The notes: generated by a model not told the origin, from the letters alone. A stretch of 64,000 nt of DNA from an uncultured Bacteroidales bacterium (GCA_902771935.1 CACXYM010000006.1:62001-126000), one strand, 5' to 3'; counted from the stretch's first letter, positions 42,327 through 50,954 are shown. Numbers and translations are program-made.

Positions 42327-42742
42327 TGAAACAGCAGATAGAAAACATATTATATAAATGGCTAATGGTATTGCTCATGCTGTGGGGTTTCTCCACAGCT
42401 GATGCAACGCCGTATTGCTCGTCGTATGCACCGAAGTCTGCATACCAATCGTCCTATACACAGGCGACGATTAATAACACGTGTCCTACCTATACGTTCC
42501 ACACAACGTCTGTCTATACCTCGGTAGTGGAGGATCCTAACTTCTCACCTGTTGCCGAAGATCCGTATAGCAACAATTCGCCTCGAGGGCATATCCGTAA
42601 AGGAGGTTGGGGCGATCCGGACGATAATGAGATCGGCGTAATAGCTGATCCGGCACCTGTCGGCAGTCCGTTTGTACTGTTGATAATGGCACTTCTCTAT
42701 ATTTGTGGTAGAGTAGTGTACAAACGCTATAGAAAGGCTTGA
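42323..42742 (+). CDS. small secreted protein with C-terminal membrane anchor
   Basis: 139 residues: N-terminal signal (WLMVLLMLWGFSTADA), a Ser/Tyr/Thr-rich middle, then an acidic Gly/Pro spacer, the short motif PAPVGSP, a hydrophobic segment (FVLLIMALLYICGRVV) and a basic end (YKRYRKA). Motif, membrane span and positive end in this order resemble sorting or processing tails such as PEP-CTERM or LPxTG, although no dedicated sortase is in the window. It starts 4 nt inside the end of the giant gene (ATGATGA), so both are made together; a membrane partner for the giant is inferred. Confidence 0.72.
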   Translation: MMKQQIENILYKWLMVLLMLWGFSTADATPYCSSYAPKSAYQSSYTQATINNTCPTYTFHTTSVYTSVVEDPNFSPVAEDPYSNNSPRGHIRKGGWGDPDDNEIGVIADPAPVGSPFVLLIMALLYICGRVVYKRYRKA

Positions 42743-42848
42743 AAAGTAGTTGAATTGGGGTTGTCTCGGGACATGGTCCCGTGATGCTCTCGTCGGAAGC
42801 GGCTTGCCTATAAGATTTATTACATTTTGCGGGGACCCCAAGAAAAAG

Positions 42849-42884
42849 AAAAGTGCAGAAATCTCGTGTTTCTGCACTTTTTTT
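42849..42884. terminator. hairpin terminator
   Basis: AAAAGTGCAGAAA and TTTCTGCACTTTT arms, 13-bp stem, T tract. The strongest copy of the AAAGTGCAG hairpin; ends the giant-gene operon and lies just upstream of the dapB promoter. Confidence 0.85.
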
Positions 42885-42903
42885 ATGCAATTTTGGGAGA
42901 ATA

Positions 42904-42935
42904 TTTGCATATATGCAAACTTTGTAGTATCTTTG
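42904..42935 (+). promoter_or_regulatory. promoter of the dapB operon with palindromic -33 box
   Basis: TTTG at 42904-42907, 20-nt spacer, TATCTTTG at 42928-42935. Dyad TTTGCATATATGCAAA is perfect. Transcript start near 42942, 26 nt before the dapB ATG. Confidence 0.75.
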
Positions 42936-42967
42936 CGCGCCAATTGTGTGGTTATTATTTAAGCAGT

Positions 42968-43645
42968 ATGAAGATTGCATTAATCGGATACGGAAAGATG
43001 GGGCACATGATCGAACAGGTGGCGCTGCTGCGCGGGCATGAGATTGTGTGCACTATTGATATCGGTGACGAGGAGAAGTTCGAGAGCGCTACGTTCCGCT
43101 CCGCGGATGTAGCGATAGAGTTTACGACCCCACAAACCGCAGAAACGAACGTGCGCCGCGCTTGGGAACAAGGTGTGCCTGTCGTGTGCGGTACCACCGG
43201 GTGGGATGCGCAAGCGTTAATAGTCGAAAGTCGAAAGTCGAAAGTCGAAAGCGGAAAGGAGATGCTCATTTGGAGCAGTAACTTCTCCGTCGGAGTCAAT
43301 ATATTCTTTGAACTCAATAAATGGCTCGCAGAAGTGATTCGAAACTATCCCCAGTATCAGCCGCATATCTACGAGGAACACCATATCCACAAACTCGATA
43401 AACCTTCCGGTACGGCTAAGACGTTGCGGAATGATATATTGAGCGTGGCTGCGCCACTCAATGGTGACGCTTCGCTTAATGATGTACCAATCGAGTCGGT
43501 TCGCGAAGGAGAGATACCGGGTAACCACTCCGTCATTTGGGATAGCCCCGAAGATACAATTGTTATTTCCCATATGGCGAAAGGACGCGAGGGCTTCGCT
43601 TTAGGCGCTGTCCTTGCCGCCGAATCCCTAAACGCTAAACCCTAA
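42968..43645 (+). CDS. dapB: 4-hydroxy-tetrahydrodipicolinate reductase
   Basis: 225 residues, lysine/diaminopimelate pathway. Dinucleotide-binding GYGKMG (7-12), VVCGTTGW, and the catalytic block EEHHIHKLDKPSGTA. Two oddities. An in-frame insert, IVESRKSKVES at about residues 85-95, is encoded by four copies of GTCGAAA. The C-terminus ends AAESLNAKP, whose last residues and stop come from a CTAAACN array; DapB normally continues after this helix with a conserved GxYxMxDxL ending. Start placed at 42968, just after the promoter. First gene of a long housekeeping operon. Confidence 0.92.
   Translation: MKIALIGYGKMGHMIEQVALLRGHEIVCTIDIGDEEKFESATFRSADVAIEFTTPQTAETNVRRAWEQGVPVVCGTTGWDAQALIVESRKSKVESGKEMLIWSSNFSVGVNIFFELNKWLAEVIRNYPQYQPHIYEEHHIHKLDKPSGTAKTLRNDILSVAAPLNGDASLNDVPIESVREGEIPGNHSVIWDSPEDTIVISHMAKGREGFALGAVLAAESLNAKP
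43222..43257. repeat. GTCGAAA heptamer insert inside dapB
   Basis: Four copies in a row plus a partial one, in the coding phase that reads VESRKSK. Confidence 0.9.
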
Positions 43646-43656
43646 ACGCTAAACGA
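43626..43656. repeat. CTAAACN array at the dapB 3' end
   Basis: Four CTAAAC(C/G) units; the first two encode the DapB end (LNAKP) and its TAA. Fills the gap to lepB. Confidence 0.88.
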
Positions 43657-43660
43657 ACAA

Positions 43661-45040
43661 ATGACTATTAGAGAACGATTACAGAAAGTAACCACCAAAG
43701 GGTGGATAGCAGCAGGGTGCTGGAGTGCACTCTATATCGCGTTTATTATCTGGCTCGCATGGGACGACCCGAAGTCGCTCTGGTGGCTCTTGCTCCTGCC
43801 GGTGATAGCAGATATGTTTACTACCAAGTTCATCAACTGGAGTTGGTGGAAGAGGTATAAACCGGCTGGTAAAGATGAACCGGCTAACCCGCAAGCTAAA
43901 CCGGTACTTTATACCATTTGCTCCTGGATAGATGCTATCGTCTTCGCTCTCGTGGCGGTGTATTTCATTAACCTCTATATGTTCCAGAACTACCAGATTC
44001 CGTCTTCATCCTTGGAGAAGAGTCTGCGTGTAGGTGACTTCTTGTTCGTGAGCAAGATGAGTTACGGCGCTCGTGTGCCGAATACGCCATTGTCCATGCC
44101 TTTGATGCAACATAGTTGGCCTGCAGCGTTTGGCGGTGGAAAAAGTTATTGGGACAAACCGCATTGGGACTACAAACGTCTGCGCGGTTGGGATACACCG
44201 AAGAAAGGCGATATAGTCGTCTTTAATTTCCCTACGGGTGATACCGTGTGCCTGAAGATGCAGAACCCCGACTACTATACGCTATGCCACTATTATGGTA
44301 AGCAAGCCGTAGAATCGCGTAAGGATGTGTTTGGTGATATCGTAGTACGTCCGGTTGACAGACGTGAGAACTATGTCAAACGCTGTGTGGGAGAACCGGG
44401 AGACAGCCTGCGTGTAATCGATAATGTCGTTTACACGAAGTCGAAAGCGGAGTGGATAGAGGAACCCAATAGAGAGGGCGTTCAGCTGAACTATATTGTT
44501 CGTACGGACGGTCACTTACTCACACGCACCTACTTGGATAAGTTAGGCGTGAGCCATGAAGACCAGCGCGTGTTGGAGCCGGGTATATATCATTTCCCGA
44601 TGACGCAGGCAATGCGTGAGAGCTTGGCTAAGAATCCGCACGTGCTGTCGATTGAAGTCGAACCCGAAGTGGCAGGAGGTGACGTCTATCCGTTAGGCGC
44701 AACTACTTGGACACGCGATAACTATGGACCGATTTATATTCCGCGCAAGGGCGACAAGATACTAATCACCGAGGATAATTATCCCATCTATCGCCGCATC
44801 GCACAAGCCTACGAGTTCAAGCCGATGACGATTGGCGAAGAGTACGAGTTCGGTATGGACTATTATTGGATGCAAGGCGATAATCGACACAATAGTGCCG
44901 ACAGCCGCTACTGGGGATTCGTGCCCGAAGATCATATCGTAGGACGACCTGTCTTTATCTGGCTCAGCATCGAGAAAGATAAACCTTGGTTCAAAGGACA
45001 TATACGTTGGAACCGACTGGGAAAGAGTGCTTGGCGATGA
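43661..45040 (+). CDS. lepB: signal peptidase I
   Basis: 459 residues, long Bacteroidota form. N-terminal membrane segments (ALYIAFIIWLAW, and SWIDAIVFALVAVYFINLYM), the catalytic Ser in QIPSSSLEKSL (about Ser117), the general-base Lys in NYVKRCVGEPGD and the box MQGDNRHNSADSRYWG. A large insert between the Lys region and the last box is normal for this phylum. Removes signal peptides at the outer face of the inner membrane. Overlaps the next gene by 4 nt. Confidence 0.93.
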   Translation: MTIRERLQKVTTKGWIAAGCWSALYIAFIIWLAWDDPKSLWWLLLLPVIADMFTTKFINWSWWKRYKPAGKDEPANPQAKPVLYTICSWIDAIVFALVAVYFINLYMFQNYQIPSSSLEKSLRVGDFLFVSKMSYGARVPNTPLSMPLMQHSWPAAFGGGKSYWDKPHWDYKRLRGWDTPKKGDIVVFNFPTGDTVCLKMQNPDYYTLCHYYGKQAVESRKDVFGDIVVRPVDRRENYVKRCVGEPGDSLRVIDNVVYTKSKAEWIEEPNREGVQLNYIVRTDGHLLTRTYLDKLGVSHEDQRVLEPGIYHFPMTQAMRESLAKNPHVLSIEVEPEVAGGDVYPLGATTWTRDNYGPIYIPRKGDKILITEDNYPIYRRIAQAYEFKPMTIGEEYEFGMDYYWMQGDNRHNSADSRYWGFVPEDHIVGRPVFIWLSIEKDKPWFKGHIRWNRLGKSAWR

Positions 45041-45546
45041 TACTTCCAACGGCATACTTACCGCCTTTGTCGTATATGCAAGCATATATGAGCGAGCCGG
45101 CAACAATCGAACAGATGGAGACGTTCGAGAAGCAAACCTTCCGCAACCGCTGCCTGATTCGCGACCCCAAAGAAGCAGAAATACGGCTGACCGTGCCGGT
45201 GGGCAAAGTGGAACATAAGCAGTTGACACGCGATATAGAAATCAGTTATCAGAGCCGGTGGCAACACCAACATTGGATCGCTATTGAGAGTGCCTATCGC
45301 CATAAACCTTATTTTGTATATTTCGCGGACTACTTGAAGCCGTTCTACGAAAAAGAATATAAATGGCTTTTAGACCTCAACGACGGACTGACTGAAACGA
45401 TACTTTCGCTGCTCCGCAGAGAGCGCCCGCGTCTCGGCAACGTCTCGCAAGCCGCTCGCACTAATGACTGGAGCGGTGAGACTTGGACAGACCGTCATCC
45501 CTGGCAAAAAGAATTAAGTGTGCTCGACACACTATTTGATAGTTGA
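45037..45546 (+). CDS. WbqC-like family protein
   Basis: 169 residues. ILPTAYLPPLSYM at the N-terminus, FRNRCLIRDPKEAEIRLTVPV and HWIAIESAYRHKPYF, match the WbqC family, found in O-antigen clusters and beside lepB/dapB in Bacteroidota. Enzymatic role unknown. ATG overlaps the lepB stop (ATGA). Confidence 0.8.
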   Translation: MILPTAYLPPLSYMQAYMSEPATIEQMETFEKQTFRNRCLIRDPKEAEIRLTVPVGKVEHKQLTRDIEISYQSRWQHQHWIAIESAYRHKPYFVYFADYLKPFYEKEYKWLLDLNDGLTETILSLLRRERPRLGNVSQAARTNDWSGETWTDRHPWQKELSVLDTLFDS

Positions 45547-45548
45547 AC

Positions 45549-46610
45549 ATGAATATAAACTGGAGTGCATTAGGATTTCATTACACAGAGCCGGACTATA
45601 TTGTTCGGGCAGCTTGTCATGACGGTGTATGGGAACAACCCTATGCCACTAAGGACAAGTATCTGCATTTACACGTTAGCGCGACGTGCATCCAATACGG
45701 CCAAGAGGCTTTTGAAGGCTTGAAAGCCTTCCGTGGAGTAGATGGTAAGATTCGTATCTTCCGTTGGCAGGAGAATGCCAAACGCCTGCAACGCAGTGCC
45801 GAGGCGTTATACATGGCGCCACCACCTACAGACTTATTTGGCGATGCCATTCGATTGGCTTTAAGCAAGAACCTGCGGTTTGTGCCACCGTACGAGACGG
45901 GAGCAACGCTTTATTTCCGTCCGCTACTGATTGGTACAACGCCGCGATTAGGCGTCGGACCGGGTAGGGATTTTGAACTCATCATCATCCCGTCACCTAT
46001 CGGTCCGTACTATCCCGGTAAGTTCCACTGCACGTCATTTATCGTCAATCGGCATGTGGACCGCGCGGCTCCTCAAGGAACAGGACAATACAAAGTGGGC
46101 GGTAACTACGCCGCATCTTTCCGTGGCACCGAAACGGCGCACGCGCAAGGATACGACTGCTTATTCACCGATGCCAAGACGCATAAGTATATTGACGAAT
46201 GCAGCGCCGCGAACTTTATAGGGATAAGGGAGTCGAAAGTCGAAAGCAAAATTGAGTACCTGACGCCGAGAAGCAGTGCTATTCTGCCGTCTATCACCAA
46301 CGACAGCCTGATGAAGTTAGCCCGTAAGATGGGAATGAAGGTGATACGCAGACATATTCCTGTAGAGGAGTTGGCAACATTCAGCGAGGCTGCGGCTTGT
46401 GGCACAGCCTGCGTGCTTTCACCTATAGATAAGGTGGTGGACCCCGATAAGAATGTCATATACCATATCAGCGACGAACCCGGACCGATTATCACCAAGT
46501 TATACCACGCGCTGCAAGATATCCAATACGGCCGCGTGAGAGATACATACCACTGGTGCGAGGTGTTTGAAACTACAAACCACAAACTGCAGACTACAAA
46601 CCACAAATAA
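45549..46610 (+). CDS. ilvE: branched-chain amino acid aminotransferase
   Basis: 353 residues, fold-type IV PLP enzyme. GQEAFEGLKAFR near the N-terminus, the PLP Lys in QYKVGGNYAAS, the ECSAANFI strand and the C-terminal EAAACGTACVLSPI. It makes or breaks down Leu, Ile and Val. After ECSAANFIGI an insert RESKVESK is encoded by about two GTCGAAA units where the family has a short turn. The last ~12 residues ([12 protein letters not shown]) and the stop come from a CAAACCA-type array. The ATG at 45549 is preferred over TTG 45543. Confidence 0.92.
   Translation: MNINWSALGFHYTEPDYIVRAACHDGVWEQPYATKDKYLHLHVSATCIQYGQEAFEGLKAFRGVDGKIRIFRWQENAKRLQRSAEALYMAPPPTDLFGDAIRLALSKNLRFVPPYETGATLYFRPLLIGTTPRLGVGPGRDFELIIIPSPIGPYYPGKFHCTSFIVNRHVDRAAPQGTGQYKVGGNYAASFRGTETAHAQGYDCLFTDAKTHKYIDECSAANFIGIRESKVESKIEYLTPRSSAILPSITNDSLMKLARKMGMKVIRRHIPVEELATFSEAAACGTACVLSPIDKVVDPDKNVIYHISDEPGPIITKLYHALQDIQYGRVRDTYHWCEVFETTNHKLQTTNHK
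46232..46247. repeat. GTCGAAA heptamer insert inside ilvE
   Basis: Two copies plus two flanking bases; same orientation relative to coding as in dapB and the ammonia-lyase. Confidence 0.75.
46568..46609. repeat. CAAACCA/CAAACTA array at the ilvE 3' end
   Basis: Six units encoding the repetitive tail [12 protein letters not shown] and the TAA stop. Confidence 0.88.
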
Positions 46611-46618
46611 TACAATTT

Positions 46619-48193
46619 ATGTTTAAGAACCATCCAAAAGGATTAATTCCCGCAGCCCTGGCGAATATGGGTGAACGTTTCGGCTACTACATTATGAATG
46701 CCGTATTGCTGTTGTTCTTAGTGTCTAAGTTCGGATTGGACGACGGAACAGCAGGTGTTATTTATGCCGTCTTCTACTTCGGTATCTATGTGCTCAGTCT
46801 CGTAGGTGGTATCATCGCCGATAAGACGCAGAACTACAACAAAACCATTCAGTGGGGTTTGATTATCATGTCACTGGGTTATGTAGGCTTGGCTTTACCG
46901 GTGTTCTCGCCGGATTTGAATGGCGGCAAAGAGTGGTGGAGCATTCTCATTTTCACTTGCTTGGCCCTGCTGATGATTGCCTTTGGTAACGGTCTGTTCA
47001 AAGGTAACCTGCAAGCTATCGTAGGTAAGATGTACGACGAGTTTGAAGCCGAGGCAGCAAAACAGGGTCCTGAAGCATTGAAGATGGCGCAAGACAAGCG
47101 TGACTCGGGCTTCCAGATATTTTATGTGTTTATCAACATCGGCGGTCTGGCAGCTCCGTTTGTAGCACCTTTGCTGCGTCAGTGGTGGCTGAATAAGCAT
47201 CATTTTGTATATAACTCGGATATGGCTTCTTTGGCGCACCAACATCTGGCAGATGGCGTTTTGTCGCAGAAGTTCCAAGAGACACTGGATGCCTCCATTC
47301 AGGCAAGTTATAACTTTGTGGACCACATTACGTTCTGCCAAGATTATATCACGGTCTTCAACCAAGGAATACACTACTCCTTCTTTGCGTCCGTAGCGGC
47401 GATGTTGATTTCGCTCATCATCTTCTTGGCTACGAAACGCATCTTCCCGCAACCGGCCAAGAAAGAGACAAAAGCAGTGGTTGAGTACACGAAAGAAGAG
47501 CGCGAAGCTATGGCCACTGAGATTAAGCAACGTATGGCAGCTTTATTTGCTGTATTGGGTATCGCTATCTTCTTCTGGCTGTCCTTCCACCAGAACGGTC
47601 AATCACTGTCCGTCTTCGCGCGTGACTTTATCCGCACGGATAGTATCGCTCCAGAGATATGGCAAGCCTTGAACCCGTTCTTTGTCATTGTGCTTACACC
47701 TATCGTAATGTGGATATTTGGCGCTTTGGCTCGCAGAGGCAAGGCTATTTCTACGCCGCGAAAGATTGCTATCGGTATGGCTATCGCCGGCTGCGCATAC
47801 CTCTTTTTGATGGTAGTGTCGATGTTTAATAACTATCCTTCCGGCGAAATGTTCCGCGCTATGAATGCGGAGGAGTTGTCTGCCGCAGGTCTGGCGAAAG
47901 AAGGTCCTTGGGTATTGCTCGTGACGTATTTCTTCCTGACTGTAGCAGAGTTGTTCATTTCTCCGCTGGGTCTTTCCTTTGTCAGCAAAGTTGCCCCGCG
48001 TCATATGGTAGGTCTGTGCCAGGGCTTGTGGCTTGGCGCAACTGCTATCGGTAACTTGTTTATCTGGGTTGGTCCCGTGATGTATAACGCTTGGCCGATC
48101 CAATATTGCTGGGCTGTATTCTTCGGCATCTGTCTCGTTTCGATGACGGTGATGTTGGGTATGGTTAAATGGTTAGAAAAAGTGGCATGCTAA
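46619..48193 (+). CDS. proton-dependent oligopeptide transporter (POT/PTR2 family)
   Basis: 524 residues, about 14 membrane segments. ANMGERFGYYIMNAVLLLFL matches the first-helix ExxERFxYY signature (first Glu replaced), GGIIADKTQNY is the family loop motif, and FGNGLFKGNLQAIVGKMYDE is typical. Imports di- and tripeptides with protons. A large cytoplasmic loop around residues 120-150 (EAEAAKQGPEALKMAQDKRD) is seen in Bacteroidota members. Confidence 0.9.
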   Translation: MFKNHPKGLIPAALANMGERFGYYIMNAVLLLFLVSKFGLDDGTAGVIYAVFYFGIYVLSLVGGIIADKTQNYNKTIQWGLIIMSLGYVGLALPVFSPDLNGGKEWWSILIFTCLALLMIAFGNGLFKGNLQAIVGKMYDEFEAEAAKQGPEALKMAQDKRDSGFQIFYVFINIGGLAAPFVAPLLRQWWLNKHHFVYNSDMASLAHQHLADGVLSQKFQETLDASIQASYNFVDHITFCQDYITVFNQGIHYSFFASVAAMLISLIIFLATKRIFPQPAKKETKAVVEYTKEEREAMATEIKQRMAALFAVLGIAIFFWLSFHQNGQSLSVFARDFIRTDSIAPEIWQALNPFFVIVLTPIVMWIFGALARRGKAISTPRKIAIGMAIAGCAYLFLMVVSMFNNYPSGEMFRAMNAEELSAAGLAKEGPWVLLVTYFFLTVAELFISPLGLSFVSKVAPRHMVGLCQGLWLGATAIGNLFIWVGPVMYNAWPIQYCWAVFFGICLVSMTVMLGMVKWLEKVAC

Positions 48194-48204
48194 ATAGATA
48201 AGAT

Positions 48205-48816
48205 ATGAAAAACGAACTGATTCAATTAGCCGAATATCTCGAGGCGCTTGAAGCACGTATTGCTGATTTGGAGCAGCGCTATGACATCTTGATGCAACGT
48301 AGCGCCGAAGCTGAGGAAAATAAAGCGCAAGCTCAGTTACTGAGCACCCTTCAAGATCAAGTGGCGCAGAATACCACCAAACTCAATGTGTTAGGCGCTG
48401 CTTTGGCGGAAGTGAACGCACGCTTGGACGACGAGCTGGAGTTGGAGGACGAAGAAATGGTTAATCCAGTCGTGGAGGAGAAACAGCAAGTCTTTGTTGC
48501 TCCCGAACCCGAACCGGAACCGGAACCAGCGCCTACGCCTGCACCAAAACCCGAACCCAAACCGGCTCCCGCTAAACCCGTGGGCAAACGGATTGAAGAC
48601 CTCAAACAAGGTATATCCTTGGGTGACCGGTTCTTGTTCCAGCGCGAACTCTTTGGCCAGAACGGCGAACTGATGCAAAAGACCTTGGAAGAGCTCAATA
48701 AGCAAGCGGACTTCGATGCTGCAGTCAATTATCTGGATCGCAAGTTCCCTGCTTGGGACAAAGAGAGTCCTACGTACGAGTTGTTTATTAACGTCTTACA
48801 CCGCCGCTTCGGATAA
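48205..48816 (+). CDS. hypothetical protein with coiled coil and Pro-Glu linker
   Basis: 203 residues. Coiled coil at 1-75 (LEALEARIADLEQRY, LQDQVAQNTTKLNVL), acidic then PEPEPEPAPTP linker (~100-125), and a C-terminal domain RIEDLKQGISLGDRFLFQRE to YELFINVLHRRF. That C-terminal domain recurs in Bacteroidota proteins; its function is not known to me. Might act in cell-envelope or division scaffolding, purely by layout. Confidence 0.78.
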   Translation: MKNELIQLAEYLEALEARIADLEQRYDILMQRSAEAEENKAQAQLLSTLQDQVAQNTTKLNVLGAALAEVNARLDDELELEDEEMVNPVVEEKQQVFVAPEPEPEPEPAPTPAPKPEPKPAPAKPVGKRIEDLKQGISLGDRFLFQRELFGQNGELMQKTLEELNKQADFDAAVNYLDRKFPAWDKESPTYELFINVLHRRFG

Positions 48817-48847
48817 CCCATAACCCGTACCCCATAACCCATAACCT
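48813..48847. repeat. 7-nt-period array (ATAACCC family)
   Basis: Five units of ATAACCC with one GTACCCC variant, filling the gap and reaching the rsmI ATG. Confidence 0.85.
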
Positions 48848-49516
48848 ATGCTTTACGTCGTCCCTACACCGGTTGGTAATCTCGAAGATATCACACTTCG
48901 TGCTTTACGTGTACTCAAAGAGGTGGACTTGATCTTGGCGGAGGACACGCGCACATCGTCCGTGCTGCTCAAGCACTATGATATCCATACCCCGCTCAAG
49001 TCGCATCATAAGTTCAACGAGCACGAGACCAGCGACCAAATGGCAGAGCGTATCGTAGCGGGACTCAACGTGGCGCTAATCTCCGACGCGGGCACTCCGG
49101 GAATAAGTGACCCCGGATTTATGCTTGTCAGAGCGTGTGTTGAGCGTGGTGTGGAAGTGCAGTGCTTACCCGGAGCGACAGCTTTTGTGCCGGCGCTCGT
49201 GGACAGCGGACTGCCGTGTGACCGATTTTACTTCGAGGGCTTCCTGCCGCAAAAGAAAGGGCGTCAAACACGCTTGCAACATTTAGCTCAGCAAGAGCAT
49301 ACGATGATTATCTATGAGTCTCCGTTCCGCCTGCAAAAGACCTTGGAGCAACTCGCTGAGTACCTCGGACAGGAAAGACTCGCCTCTGTCAGTCGCGAGA
49401 TATCTAAGAAGTTCGAAGATACCCAACGCGGAACAATTGCTGAACTGATAGCTCATTATAAAGAACACCCTGCAAAGGGAGAAATAGTTATTATTGTCGA
49501 TGGCAAACACGAGTAA
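48848..49516 (+). CDS. rsmI: 16S rRNA 2'-O-ribose C1402 methyltransferase
   Basis: 222 residues. LYVVPTPVGNLEDITLRAL, ILAEDTRTSSVLLKHY, the SAM-site ISDAGTPGISDPG and FEGFLPQKKG are all diagnostic. Methylates the ribose of C1402 in the decoding centre. Its TAA is followed after one base by the ATG of the flippase gene. Confidence 0.95.
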   Translation: MLYVVPTPVGNLEDITLRALRVLKEVDLILAEDTRTSSVLLKHYDIHTPLKSHHKFNEHETSDQMAERIVAGLNVALISDAGTPGISDPGFMLVRACVERGVEVQCLPGATAFVPALVDSGLPCDRFYFEGFLPQKKGRQTRLQHLAQQEHTMIIYESPFRLQKTLEQLAEYLGQERLASVSREISKKFEDTQRGTIAELIAHYKEHPAKGEIVIIVDGKHE

Positions 49517-49517
49517 T

Positions 49518-50954
49518 ATGAAAATTTTGGCGAAGGAGACCGCTATCTACGGCCTTTCGTCTATTATCGGCAAGTTCCTCAACTACTTGCTCGTACCGCT
49601 TTATACGTACGCCTTGGCGCGAACGGCGGACTATGGTATAGTGACCAATCTGTACGCTTGGACCGCGTTGTTACTCGTTATATTGACTTATGGCATGGAG
49701 ACCGGCTTCTTCCGCTTTGCTAACCGCGAAGATTATGACCCGAAGCAAGTCTATCGCACAGCGTTTGTTTCCTTACTCACGACGAGCACGCTATTTGCTG
49801 CGCTATGCCTTATCTTCCGCCAACCGATAGCTAACTTCCTTGGCTACTCCAATCACGCCGAGTTCATCGCTATGATGGCGGTTACGGTGGCGATGGATGC
49901 GTTTGCGTGCATCCCGTTTGCTTACTTGCGCTATCAGAAACGACCCATTCTTTTTGCGGCACTCAAGCTGCTGTTTGTGGTGCTTAATATCGCCTTTAAC
50001 CTGCTCTTCCTAGTTGTGTTGAAGAAAACGGATGTAGTCTATGTCTTTATCAGCAACATCCTTGCTACTACTATTCAGACCCTGTGTCTGTTGCCGTTCA
50101 CCTTACCTCGAGGCGCACGATTCTCTTGGCCTGTGCTGCAGCAGATGCTGCACTATTCGTTGCCCTTACTCATTCTCGGCGTGGCAGGAATAATGAACCA
50201 GACCCTTGACCGAATACTGTTCCCCTATCTCTATCCTTATGACGATGCGGAGGCGCAGTTGGGTATCTATGGTGCCTGCTTCAAGGTGGCGATGGTGATG
50301 ATGATGTTTACCCAAGCCTTCCGTTATGCCTACGAACCCTTTGTTTTTGCTAAGCACAAGGACCGCAACTCTGTCGAGGCTTATGCCGATGCGATGAAGT
50401 ACTACGTCATTTTCTCCTTCCTCATCATGCTCATGGTCATCTTCTACCTCGATATCTTCCGCTATATCATTGCGCCGTCGTATTGGGAGGGACTGAAGAT
50501 TGTGCCGGTGGTACTGTGGACCTATATTTTCCAAGGTGTTTACTTCAATCTCTCGTTCTGGTACAAACTCACCGACGAGACGCGTTGGGGAGCATGGTTC
50601 TCGTTGATAGGCTTAGTGATTACCTTTGTGCTGCAAGTGATTTTTGTGCCACAAATAGGTTACTGGGCATCGTGCGGCAGTTCACTCGTTTGCTACTTCA
50701 CGATTATGCTGCTCTCCTACTTCATCGGGCAGAAGAAAGCACCAATCCCATACGACCTAAAGCGGATTGGAGCTTATGCGCTGCTGGCAGTGGTATGCTT
50801 AGCAATCTATTATGTTATAAGACTGAATTATATCAGTAACATGTGGATACTGATGGCTATCGGCACCGTGTTACTGCTTATCTATTGTGCAATATTAGTT
50901 AAATTTGACTTCAATGTTTTCAGGAATCGTAGAGGCGTTAACGCCAATAGTTAA
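49518..50954 (+). CDS. polysaccharide flippase (MATE-like, Wzx/MurJ superfamily)
   Basis: 478 residues with about 12-14 membrane segments. ILAKETAIYGLSSIIGKFLNYLLVPLYT-type N-terminal helix (shown in part), YGIVTNLYAWTALLLVILTYGMETGFFRFA and the C-terminal pairs fit O-antigen/lipid-linked oligosaccharide flippases. Probably translocates an undecaprenyl-linked glycan. The ATG at 49518 is preferred; an in-frame ATG at 49500 would overlap rsmI. Its end overlaps ribE by 41 nt. Confidence 0.85.
   Translation: MKILAKETAIYGLSSIIGKFLNYLLVPLYTYALARTADYGIVTNLYAWTALLLVILTYGMETGFFRFANREDYDPKQVYRTAFVSLLTTSTLFAALCLIFRQPIANFLGYSNHAEFIAMMAVTVAMDAFACIPFAYLRYQKRPILFAALKLLFVVLNIAFNLLFLVVLKKTDVVYVFISNILATTIQTLCLLPFTLPRGARFSWPVLQQMLHYSLPLLILGVAGIMNQTLDRILFPYLYPYDDAEAQLGIYGACFKVAMVMMMFTQAFRYAYEPFVFAKHKDRNSVEAYADAMKYYVIFSFLIMLMVIFYLDIFRYIIAPSYWEGLKIVPVVLWTYIFQGVYFNLSFWYKLTDETRWGAWFSLIGLVITFVLQVIFVPQIGYWASCGSSLVCYFTIMLLSYFIGQKKAPIPYDLKRIGAYALLAVVCLAIYYVIRLNYISNMWILMAIGTVLLLIYCAILVKFDFNVFRNRRGVNANS

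Noticed and set aside
42827..42967. Longer DapB start
   Set aside because: The extension covers the terminator hairpin and promoter; MKIALIGYGKMG is the family start.
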